From contig CAKQME010000003.1 in NCBI GenBank assembly GCA_934254815.1, positions 62,001-126,000 on the forward strand: a stretch of DNA of 64,000 bases, written 5' to 3'. The stretch is from an uncultured Clostridia bacterium (GTDB taxonomy: Bacteria; Bacillota; Clostridia; Christensenellales; Borkfalkiaceae). The notes beneath the pieces were generated by a model. That model made no database searches. It saw only the letters and a program-made list of their open reading frames with translations, and was not told the DNA's origin. The first letter of the stretch is position 1. Every line of letters starts with the position of its first letter. This document shows, piece by piece, positions 36,246 through 44,223 of the stretch. A program made the translations under genes and the position numbers.

Positions 36246-37154
36246 TTATTTTGTCTTATATAAAATATAGCATTGATAAGAATTAGAGCGATACTCGCTA
36301 CTGTTAAAAAAAGAAACATTGCATAGATATAACCCTTCTTGAATCGAATATTCTATAACATTCGAATAATACGACTCATCTAATTTACGATAAGAAACAA
36401 ATAATTGTCCACCGCAAGGCATAACACCGCTACTGCCACCGCTGTTGCCAATCAAATATTCTCCTGAAGAAGCATCCACAACTCGAAATTCCGGCTGCTC
36501 GCTTACTTCATAAAAATCCATTCCGTTCAAGGTTACATCAGTCTTTCTTTTTCCATCTCTTTCGGCAAGATAAATTTCCGTAAATTTAGATCGAGAATCT
36601 TCATCTACATTTAATACAACTTCAAACGACAATGCTTCTGTTCCGTATTGCTGCATTGCAGAAATATCAAATTGTAATTTATGCTTCCCGACTTTATTTA
36701 AAATAGCAAATGATCCATTTCCTATTTCATTATTTGTCAAATAAAAATTGTCAAAACAAAAATCTACGTTTTCAGTTATTTGTTCTTTTTCAATATTGTA
36801 CGAAACGCTTTCCACTCCAAAATCGGTCCGCATCTGTGCGATGTTTGCTTTATAAACAGGCTTTCCGCTCACCAATTTATCATTTTTATATTCATATACA
36901 TTTAAGGTAGGCGTACAAATAAAATAATCGAATATATTCAAGTTGCATTCATATTTTTGATTTTCTTTTGATAAAGACGTTTGAAAACCTTCATTATCAG
37001 TGCCATAACCTGATAATGAAAAATCAATTTTGTATGATACTCTATTATTTTGATAGGAACAACCACCTAATAAAGCCGGTAAAACAATAATTAACACAGT
37101 AAATATAAATGCTTTAATTCTTTTAATTAAAAATTCGTTGCAAATTTTAAACAT
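36246..37154 (-). CDS. Lipoprotein of unknown function (AT-rich cargo)
   Basis: A 302-residue exported lipoprotein. A basic start and a hydrophobic segment end in the lipobox LLGGC near residue 32. The mature part is beta-rich and full of Tyr, Asn and Ser, with no motif that I recognise. GGAGG precedes the ATG. The gene and its flanks are visibly more AT-rich than the ICE genes on either side, and it has its own terminator, so it is probably a separately acquired cargo gene. It might alter the cell surface or exclude related elements, but nothing in the sequence proves this. Confidence 0.65.
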   Translation of the reverse strand: MFKICNEFLIKRIKAFIFTVLIIVLPALLGGCSYQNNRVSYKIDFSLSGYGTDNEGFQTSLSKENQKYECNLNIFDYFICTPTLNVYEYKNDKLVSGKPVYKANIAQMRTDFGVESVSYNIEKEQITENVDFCFDNFYLTNNEIGNGSFAILNKVGKHKLQFDISAMQQYGTEALSFEVVLNVDEDSRSKFTEIYLAERDGKRKTDVTLNGMDFYEVSEQPEFRVVDASSGEYLIGNSGGSSGVMPCGGQLFVSYRKLDESYYSNVIEYSIQEGLYLCNVSFFNSSEYRSNSYQCYILYKTK

Positions 37155-37395
37155 TCCTGTCCTCCTTCAAATAATATCATACTATAAAACAATAAAAACA
37201 TTAAAAGTTATCTCATTTTCTATAAATTGTAACAAAAAAAACTAAAAAACTTTTCTCGCTTACCCTAAATTAATATATCCATTGACAAACACCTCCGTAG
37301 ATGTATTTATGTCATAATAACTGTTTTATTCTTAAAACCTACCTATCGCACACAATCATGTCTTTTTTTTATTTTACATCGATTTGCTGTATTTG

Positions 37396-37653
37396 TCAAT
37401 CTATCAACCCAACAAACACCTCTTCTTGTTTTTTCGTTAAAACGGGCATTAGTTTCGCCCGGTATTTTATATCGGCAACCTTATCGAGATATATCCCGAT
37501 CGTCGTTATGAACGTTTCTCCGTTGTTCGTTATTTTAACATCGCCGTGCTTTCCGTTCTTGCAAATAAACTCTGCCACTTCATCAATATTTTTAAGTTGC
37601 CTGTTTTCCGTCGTCGAATAACCTATAAGGTTTAAATTTTCCGTTAAATCCAT
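37396..37653 (-). CDS. Small hypothetical ICE protein, 85 residues
   Basis: An 85-residue soluble protein from the ATG at 37653 (AGGAGA ahead); the open frame reaches 37680 but lacks a ribosome site there. It includes FICKNGKHGDVKITNNGETF, and a basic stretch follows. It has no known motif. It lies just after a bidirectional terminator. Confidence 0.55.
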   Translation of the reverse strand: MDLTENLNLIGYSTTENRQLKNIDEVAEFICKNGKHGDVKITNNGETFITTIGIYLDKVADIKYRAKLMPVLTKKQEEVFVGLID

Positions 37654-37687
37654 AATCTCTATTCTCCTGTTTTTTTGCATAAAAAAA

Positions 37688-37713
37688 GGCGTATAGTTTT
37701 TACGCTATACGCC
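37688..37713. terminator. Bidirectional hairpin terminator
   Basis: GGCGTATAG and CTATACGCC arms around an 8-nt loop, with A7 on one side and T6 on the other, so it can stop transcription from either strand. Confidence 0.75.
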
Positions 37714-37811
37714 AAATTTTTTATGTAATTTGAAAATACGGGAGTTCAACTCTGCGCAGAATTAAAAAGCATCTACGAAAAACGCTCTGAAATTTTCGTG
37801 ATTTCGATAGC

Positions 37812-37839
37812 AAAAAAGCCTGATAAAATCAGGCTTTTT
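37812..37839. terminator. Perfect hairpin terminator after the recombinase remnant
   Basis: A 12-bp perfect stem (AAAAAGCCTGAT/ATCAGGCTTTTT) with a 3-nt loop. A second pair, CTCAGG and CCTGAG, flanks the following 40 bp. It lies downstream of the minus-strand recombinase remnant. Confidence 0.8.
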
Positions 37840-37941
37840 CGCTCAGGTATCTTTTTTGTTCACCTGAGATGTCAAGGGACTCTAAAAAAGATATTCTTTG
37901 ATTTCCACCGATAGAATCGAACTCTTTCGCGGTAGTTTCGG

Positions 37942-38838
37942 CTATCGTTTGAAATGCCTTTGTATACTATTTTTTAAAACACCTTTTCGGTTACCGGTTA
38001 ACCCGCCTATAAACGTAACGTTTATTTTCTCTTTCGATTCTATAACAACACTTTCTATTATTTGCCGGATAATTCTGTCGTCGTATTTAAGCGGATGATT
38101 TTTTAATACTCCAATAATATCCCCTATTTCTTCAATTCGATTTTTAGCGTTTTTATCATTTTGCTTCTGTTCGCGAATTTCGCTTATACGGCGTTGTAAG
38201 TCGTTTTTCTTTTGCATCAATCGTTGAGCCTTTCCCTCGTCGAACGATTCCGCATTCTCACTCGATACGGCGTTAAGCATTGCCTGAAACTCGTTGTCTA
38301 TTTCTGCAATTTTAATTTGTAACTCCGCCTCTTCGCCATAATCCCCGCTTGAACCTATACCTATCGTAATATATCTTTTTAGCATTTTTAAAATATCTAC
38401 GTTCTCGTTTGCAGTTTTGCTTACAGCCCGCATAATAGTTTCCTGTATTTCAACCTCTTCTACGGTTGGAGAATTATGGCAATACTTTCTGCCGAAATCA
38501 AGTCTGTTTATGCAACGCCACACTATTTTCTTTCGTCCGTGGCTCGTCCAGGTACATCTTCTATACGGCGTATTACACTCTCCGCATATAAGTAGGTCGG
38601 TTAAAGCATATTTACTCGAATATTTCCCACACTCGGTCTTTGTTCCCACTTGTTTTACTTTTGCCTTACCGATTCTTTCGGCAAATTCTTCCTGCACTCT
38701 TGCAAACGTAGTTTTATCAATTATTGCGGGATGGTTGTTTTCTATATAAAATTTTTGCCTTTCGCCGTTATTTAATTTTACTTTTTTTGATAAACAGTCT
38801 TCCGTGTAGGTTTTATTTATTATAACGTCGCCCGCATA
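37942..38838 (-). pseudogene. Large serine recombinase, C-terminal part only
   Basis: The remnant begins at GDVIINKTYTEDCLSKKVKL (in frame upstream of the first ATG at 38697) and runs to the stop at 37942. It has the recombinase domain segment NNHPAIIDKTTFARVQEEF, the zinc ribbon (CGECNTPYRRC, then WRCINR...YCHN) and a coiled coil near the end. The N-terminal catalytic domain with the active Ser is missing: at 38838 the reading frame runs straight into the end of a sigma-like gene. Without the catalytic domain it cannot excise or integrate the element. Confidence 0.85.
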
Positions 38839-39217
38839 AGTTCACGTTCGTCAGGCGAAAGCAGAAGAAACGCTTTTCTTAGTTCCGCTACCGTCATTTT
38901 GTTTATAACCTCTGCTTCCACGTCCGTCTTTTATCCGCGAAAACTTCCGAGCCGAGCGTTTCGTCCGTGTCCAAAGCGTCGTAGGAAACGTCGCCGTTTA
39001 ATAGAGAACGCTCGTCTACGTACTTTTGCCTACGTTTATCTTTGTAATACGCTTTGTAAGTTTCCCCCGTTACTTCCATTAACATTCCGTACATCGGTAA
39101 AAACAGTTTACTCGCGTAAGACTTGTCCGAACGTTCGAGGTCTTGAAGTTTGTTGTATGTTATTTCTTTATAGTTCCCGTTTTCTAAAATAAATACTTTT
39201 TTAGGTGCGTATTTCAC
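38820..39217 (-). pseudogene. Sigma-70-like ICE regulator, frameshifted and truncated
   Basis: The protein starts at a GTG (39217) after GGAGG and opens MKYAPKKVFILENGNYKEIT, as in the sigma-like proteins found beside serine recombinases in Clostridia ICEs. The first frame ends at 38903 after DKRRTWKQRL. A one-base shift restores TDVEAEVINKMTVAELRKAF and LLSPDERELMRATL, the beginning of the region 4-type part, which ends at 38820. The usual HTH that would follow is gone, replaced by the recombinase remnant. A single deletion joining the two genes explains this. Confidence 0.7.
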
Positions 39218-39722
39218 CGTTTTATCCTCCTGAATTTGAAATTTGATTTTTAAAGTTCAAATCTCAAATTCGGAGGACTTCTTATTCCGTTTCCGCCCTT
39301 ATTTAAATGAAAATATACTAAAATGCGCCTATCTCGCAAAACTTTAATCTACAAAATAGACGCATTTTCGATTTTTTGATTACGTTGTTCGGCATATCTC
39401 TTATTTCCGTACCTTTTCCTCTTATTTCTTTCCCCACCCTTTGCTCTTCCGTTTACCCCGATAAGACAAGATTTCGGCTATCGCTTAATACAAGCAATAC
39501 TGCGTAAAATTTATTTCCACGCATAAAAAAATCCCTCCTCCAAAAAACTTGAAAAAGGGAATTTATTCGCTATATTTAATTATAAGCCAAGCCTGTCCCG
39601 CATTTTCCTCGTTTTTTTTATTACGGGACTTATATCTCGTTTTAACTTTTTCGGTTTATGAACCCGAAATATTTAGTAAACGCTTTGATTGTTCGAATCA
39701 AAGCCGCATTTATGCATAGTCG
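39218..39722. other. Gene-free stretch at the ICE right end
   Basis: About 505 bp with no gene on either strand that I trust. It contains several imperfect inverted repeats: 39231-39271 (GAATTTGA...TCAAATTC type), AAAATGCG at 39321-39328 pairing with CGCATTTT at 39362-39369, and GTCCCG/CGGGAC at 39595-39629. The ICE end and its attachment site probably lie here, but I could not find a convincing matching repeat near 17.8 kb. Confidence 0.5.
39682..39704 (-). terminator. Terminator of the right ABC operon
   Basis: GCTTTGATT and AATCAAAGC arms with a 5-nt loop lie 18 bp after the last gene of the nine-gene operon. The following minus-strand bases are T-rich (TTTACTAAATATTT). Confidence 0.6.
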
Positions 39723-41438
39723 TTATTTCGTTTTTATTATACCCCAAGACAGTACGTTCGTCGCAGTACCGGATTGAGCGGTTTTTACGGTTACGGTAAG
39801 TTTATTGCCAAAAACCTCGAATTCCGCCCACGAACTTATTTTTGACGGTAAGGCGTAAGCGTAAAGCAACTCGTCGTGTTTGAATATACTGCTCTCGCCT
39901 TTTGCCTGATCGCCCGCAGGTCCGTTCATAACGTAAACGACTCCGCTCGGATCTTTTATATATTCGATTCCGTCAAGTTCTTCGGTTTTTTCCTCGGTTG
40001 CCTCGCCGTTTGCGTTTAACGGGTGAGTGCGCGAAACCATATGATCGTGTCCCTGCAAAACAACGTCTACGCCGTTTTCCGCAAAAAGACTTTTTAGTTG
40101 GAGTGCGAGGGCAAGCGCAATACCGTTTTTAGTATTATCCGAACCCCATTTCCCGACGGAATACATAGGATTGTGCATAGCAACCACCGTCCATTTTTCG
40201 GTTTTGTTTTGCAGTTCGTTTTCGAGCCAGGAATATTGTTCGTTAGTCAACCTGCTGCCGTTCAATTCGTTGGTGTTTAACATAATAAACTTTACGTTGC
40301 CGTAACTGAACGAATAATAAAAACCGAGTTTGGTATTTTTTTGAAGAGGAATTTTATAATTAAAGCGGTTAAAAGTTTCGTTACTGCCGTTTTTATAAGT
40401 CGTTTCGTGATTGCCGGAAATAGCCATTACGGGGATTTTCGACAGATACTTAAAATTAGCGTTAAGCATATTATCCCAGTAACTTTGGTATCTTGAATAT
40501 TCTACCACGTCGCCCGTATGCACCATAAACCTTATTTCGGGATCGGAAATAAGGTTTTTGAGTACGTTTGAAAACGCCGTTCCCGTGCCTAACCCGCCGT
40601 TGGATTTATTACCTTCCGCCTGCGAATCGCTTGCGTGAACGAATTTCCAACTACCTTTTTCGGAAGGATTTACCGTCTTGATTTTTACCGACTCGGTAAA
40701 AGAGTTCATATACTTATCGCCTACCGAATACTCGTATTCGGCGTCGGGATTAAGCGTAATTTCGACTTTACAAGAATAATATTTAATCGCAACGTCGTTG
40801 CCGTTTTCTATTTTATACGACGACGCCTCGACGAAATTTGCGCGCACACACTTTTCGCCGCCGTTTTCGTCTTTTACGACCAACACGGGGCGAGCGGGTT
40901 CGGTTTCGGTATTCCAAGTAAAGCCGTAAACGCAGTTGGCGGCGTCGTACAGACTCATCGTTAAATTAGTCGGCACATAGAGCGATTTATTTACTTTTTC
41001 ATACTCTGCAAGAGTTTTGCCGTAAGTATAAGTATCAATTTCGTCGGAACTCTTTTCCCCGCACGCCTTGCACGCTTTTGAAAAGATTTGAGGGGAATTT
41101 TCGGTCGCCTCGGAAACGAGGTATTCGTCGCTCGTAATTTCTTGGGTAAAAGTATGGCCTTTTGCCTTTATCGTAACCGAATCCAAGTCGGTTTCGACGT
41201 AATCCACGCCTTTTTTAAGAAAAATTTTACCGCAATCGCAAGCGTAATACGCCGAATTTCCGTTTTCGGTACAAGTCGCCTTAATCGCCTTGACCAACGC
41301 GTAAGAGTGAGCGTGAGCAGAGCCCGAATCTCCGCTGCTTGCGCTATCCGACGGACTTTCGGTATTCGCCAACGATTTACAACCGACCGCCGAAAAACAT
41401 AAAACGGTCGCAATTAAAAAACAAACTATTTTTTTCAT
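39723..41438 (-). CDS. Calcineurin-like metallophosphatase lipoprotein
   Basis: A 571-residue exported lipoprotein with lipobox SAVGC near residue 20. Residues 40-150 hold Cys pairs (CDCGK, CKACGEK) like those of the 902-residue lipoprotein at 59259-61967. An Fn3-like domain of the purple-acid-phosphatase type follows at about 150-260. The metallophosphatase core shows HASDSQ near 266, HTGDVVEY, GNHE near 345, MHNP, and GHDH near 465, which supply the two-metal site. The enzyme probably removes phosphate from extracellular substrates. It is the last gene of the operon, 14 bp after the esterase, and is followed by a terminator. Confidence 0.85.
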   Translation of the reverse strand: MKKIVCFLIATVLCFSAVGCKSLANTESPSDSASSGDSGSAHAHSYALVKAIKATCTENGNSAYYACDCGKIFLKKGVDYVETDLDSVTIKAKGHTFTQEITSDEYLVSEATENSPQIFSKACKACGEKSSDEIDTYTYGKTLAEYEKVNKSLYVPTNLTMSLYDAANCVYGFTWNTETEPARPVLVVKDENGGEKCVRANFVEASSYKIENGNDVAIKYYSCKVEITLNPDAEYEYSVGDKYMNSFTESVKIKTVNPSEKGSWKFVHASDSQAEGNKSNGGLGTGTAFSNVLKNLISDPEIRFMVHTGDVVEYSRYQSYWDNMLNANFKYLSKIPVMAISGNHETTYKNGSNETFNRFNYKIPLQKNTKLGFYYSFSYGNVKFIMLNTNELNGSRLTNEQYSWLENELQNKTEKWTVVAMHNPMYSVGKWGSDNTKNGIALALALQLKSLFAENGVDVVLQGHDHMVSRTHPLNANGEATEEKTEELDGIEYIKDPSGVVYVMNGPAGDQAKGESSIFKHDELLYAYALPSKISSWAEFEVFGNKLTVTVKTAQSGTATNVLSWGIIKTK

Positions 41439-41452
41439 CTTTATCCTGCCGA

Positions 41453-42385
41453 TTAAAATTTAATTTCTTTGACTTTTGCGGCAAAATTTTTACCGTAAAT
41501 TTCACCGCCGAGCGCATTAGGATGCAACTTATCGTAAAAATACTTTTCGTCGTGCGGAAGGAACTCGTCGCCGTGAACTATCGTTACGTTTTTAAGCGGC
41601 GAAGAATACTTTTCGATTAAATCGCGCACTTTGCAAACTTCGTCAAACGCGTCGGGATAATCCGCGCGCCACAGCGGGGTTACGACCAGTACGGGAACGG
41701 TTGCGTACACGGACGGCAATTTTTCAAAAAATTCCGCTACGTATTTTTCTTTATCGTCCCAGCAACACAGATTAGTTCCCATTGCGACGACGACTTTATC
41801 GGGAACGAATTTTTCAAGCGGCATAAGCGAATTTTTGTCAAAATAATAACCGCCCACGCCTTGATTTAAAAGTTCGTAATTAAGAATACGGTTTGCTACG
41901 TTTACGAAAGTTTTGCCCGTTTCAAACGTGCCGTATCCCTGCGTAATACTGTCGCCTATAAATAAAACTTTTTCGCCTTTTTTAACGGCGCGGCACGGCT
42001 TATCGGAGTAAAAATTTTTAACCGCTATATCCGCGTCTATCGGAAAATATAAAACTATATTCTTTTCTCCGCTTTCAAGACGAAATTCGAGTTTACCCTC
42101 GTCGTTTAATTCCGATACTCGTTTTCGTTCCGTAAGCGTACCGTCTACGTACAAATCGAAAGTATCTTTGCTCGAAACGCCCAAAATCTTATAATCGAAA
42201 CCGAATTCGGCCGCGTCCGTTATAAATTCGAGAGTAATCGAACCGTCGAAAGTCGTGCGGACGAAGAAAAAATCGTTAAATTTAAGATATTCGCGCTGTT
42301 CTTTCGAGTAGCGGGAAAAACTCGTATAGCCGTTTTCGCAAGTTAAAAAGTCATATACTCCGTGAAATAAATGTTCAAATTCCAT
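41453..42385 (-). CDS. SGNH-type hydrolase (carbohydrate esterase)
   Basis: A cytoplasmic protein of about 310 residues. The N-terminal 135 residues form a beta-sandwich. The SGNH domain has block I FIGDSITQGYG (catalytic Ser), a Gly/Asn region (NQGVGGYYFD, AMGTNLC) and the closing DKLHPN with the Asp-His pair near residue 285. Such two-domain proteins often remove acetyl groups from sugars. The start is uncertain: the ATG at 42385, a TTG at 42394 and a GTG at 42400 are all in frame, and AAAGG fits the TTG best. It follows the beta-glucuronidase gene, so it may strip ester groups from imported glucuronides. Confidence 0.85.
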   Translation of the reverse strand: MEFEHLFHGVYDFLTCENGYTSFSRYSKEQREYLKFNDFFFVRTTFDGSITLEFITDAAEFGFDYKILGVSSKDTFDLYVDGTLTERKRVSELNDEGKLEFRLESGEKNIVLYFPIDADIAVKNFYSDKPCRAVKKGEKVLFIGDSITQGYGTFETGKTFVNVANRILNYELLNQGVGGYYFDKNSLMPLEKFVPDKVVVAMGTNLCCWDDKEKYVAEFFEKLPSVYATVPVLVVTPLWRADYPDAFDEVCKVRDLIEKYSSPLKNVTIVHGDEFLPHDEKYFYDKLHPNALGGEIYGKNFAAKVKEIKF

Positions 42386-42447
42386 ATCGTTCAATAACAC
42401 CTTTAATCGTAGAAACGGCGAAGCGAATTACTTGCCGCGCCGCTTAA

Positions 42448-44205
42448 TCATTTTTCGATTTTATTCAGCCACCGTTCTTTTAAGTAAAAAGCCGCGCTTT
42501 TAGGCTGACGCTCGCGTGTGAACACGCCCTTTCTGTTTCCGTTTACGCGAATAGTGCCTTGTTTCGTCATAAAATCGGCAAAATTCCATACCAACTCACC
42601 CTGAACGAAAGGCAATTCGTCGAAAATACGGCAATATTCCTTTAAAAATTCGGTCTGATATTCCTCGGAAAACGCAACTGCGGGCGAAGAATGCATACCC
42701 TCTATCGCCTCCGCGCCGAATTCAAACATAAGTATAGGCTTTTTAAATTGCTCGTAATAAGCGTTTAAATCGCGTTTTAAAAGCGGTTCGGCAGCCTTTA
42801 AATTACCTATCTCGTCGTACCAGCCGAAATAACGGTTTAAGCCTATAAAATCTACGAGATCGACAACCTTATTACCCTCGCACGCCCTCGTAAGTTCGGC
42901 AATGGTTACGGGCAAATCGGTAAGCGAACGCACGAAGTTTATTACGCTTGAAAAATAAGTTCTTGCCGCGTCCTCGTAAGTAGCCGCCTCGTTTGCCACG
43001 CTGATCATAACTACGCACGGGTGATTTTTATCGCGTTCCCACGTAAGCCGCAGGGAATTTTTATGCAACGCAAGAGTTTCGTCATCGAGCCTATTTTCGC
43101 CGTAAGTATAATTCGGCCAGTTGTTGCAACCCACCGCGGGGACTTCGTCTATAACGAGAAAACCGTACTCGTCGGCAAGATCCATAATTTCTTCGGAATA
43201 AGGATAATGACTCGTTCTGAAACAATTAGCGTTTACCCATTTAAGCAATTCGAAATTGCGCACGTTTACCGCAGAGTTATTACCTTTACCTATGACGGGA
43301 AAATCCTCGTGCATACCGAAACCTTTAAGATAAACGGGTTCGTCGTTCAAATACAGGCGTTTATCGTCGAACGAAACTTTCCTTATACCGAATTTTTCCC
43401 GATAATAATCGGTGGCGGTGCGGACGACGAGCGTGTATAAATACGGCTTGCGTATTTGCCACAATTCGGGATTTTCGATAAAAAGTTCGCCGGTTTGGCT
43501 TTCGGCAACGACTTTTCCTTCCTCGTCGAAAACGGTATAAACCACGCCCGTTTTATCGCCATTTACCTCCGCGGTAATGCGGCGATAATCGCCTTTTACG
43601 ACGGTTTTTATTATAATATCGTCAAGATGTTTTTCGGGTAACGAATATACCGAAACGCTGCGATGAATACCCGTATAATTGTAAAAGTCGTGATTTATAA
43701 TTTGCTTTTCTTTGGGGAAAGCGTTTTCGTCGCCTATAATGGGGTACTTACCCAACTGATCGTAAACGAACAATTCGTTGCCTTTTACGAGTCTGCCCGA
43801 CGGTAAAGTGTGATAATCGAGTCTGTTGTCGATAACGACGGTAAGCCTGTTTATTTCTTTAAGCGCGGGCAAAAGCAAGTCAATCGGCAAAAAAGCCGAA
43901 TTGCTGCCGCCTAAACAGTCGCCGTTCAAATAAACTTTACACTTATGGCTCGCCGCCCCGATACGAAGTCTGTACTCCCTGCCCTTTTCCGTCAGGCAGG
44001 AAAACGTCGTTTCGTAAGCGACTTTGCCAACGTATTCGCGCAAAGAAATATCGGTAACGACGTCGTTCATACTTGCGGGTACGGGCATAAGTCTGAAATT
44101 CTCCAACGGGGCGACGGGCAAAAACCCGTCGTCTACCGTCTTAAATTTCCATATACCGTCTAAATTTATAGCGTTTCTACAAACGTTGTTTTGTACTTTC
44201 AACAT
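42448..44205 (-). CDS. uidA: Beta-glucuronidase (GH2)
   Basis: A 585-residue GH2 enzyme without signal peptide, hence cytoplasmic. The jelly-roll, Ig-like and TIM-barrel parts follow in order and align well with E. coli GUS along their length: NCFRTSHYPYSEEIMDLADE, RDKNHPCVVMISVANEA (acid/base Glu near 403), LNRYFGWY, and FEFGAEAIEG (nucleophile Glu near 496). The glucuronic-acid recognition motif NxK is present as GNRKG near 556, followed by VFTRERQPKSAAFYL, which separates glucuronidases from galactosidases. It should cleave beta-glucuronides brought in by the ABC importer of the same operon. The ribosome site is weak (AAGG). Confidence 0.93.
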   Translation of the reverse strand: MLKVQNNVCRNAINLDGIWKFKTVDDGFLPVAPLENFRLMPVPASMNDVVTDISLREYVGKVAYETTFSCLTEKGREYRLRIGAASHKCKVYLNGDCLGGSNSAFLPIDLLLPALKEINRLTVVIDNRLDYHTLPSGRLVKGNELFVYDQLGKYPIIGDENAFPKEKQIINHDFYNYTGIHRSVSVYSLPEKHLDDIIIKTVVKGDYRRITAEVNGDKTGVVYTVFDEEGKVVAESQTGELFIENPELWQIRKPYLYTLVVRTATDYYREKFGIRKVSFDDKRLYLNDEPVYLKGFGMHEDFPVIGKGNNSAVNVRNFELLKWVNANCFRTSHYPYSEEIMDLADEYGFLVIDEVPAVGCNNWPNYTYGENRLDDETLALHKNSLRLTWERDKNHPCVVMISVANEAATYEDAARTYFSSVINFVRSLTDLPVTIAELTRACEGNKVVDLVDFIGLNRYFGWYDEIGNLKAAEPLLKRDLNAYYEQFKKPILMFEFGAEAIEGMHSSPAVAFSEEYQTEFLKEYCRIFDELPFVQGELVWNFADFMTKQGTIRVNGNRKGVFTRERQPKSAAFYLKERWLNKIEK

Positions 44206-44223
44206 AATTTTTAGCCTTGTAAT

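Noticed and set aside
37260..37300. Five-codon minus-strand leader peptide after GGAGG ahead of the AT-rich lipoprotein
   Set aside because: The frame (MDILI) is too short to separate from chance and no attenuator hairpin follows.
37283..37320. Plus-strand promoter starting with TTGACA
   Set aside because: No good -10 box follows at 16-18 bp and no plus-strand gene is present.
17773..39680. Attachment-site direct repeats for the ICE
   Set aside because: The only match noticed (CCCTTATTT near 17776 and 39297) is too short and simple to claim.
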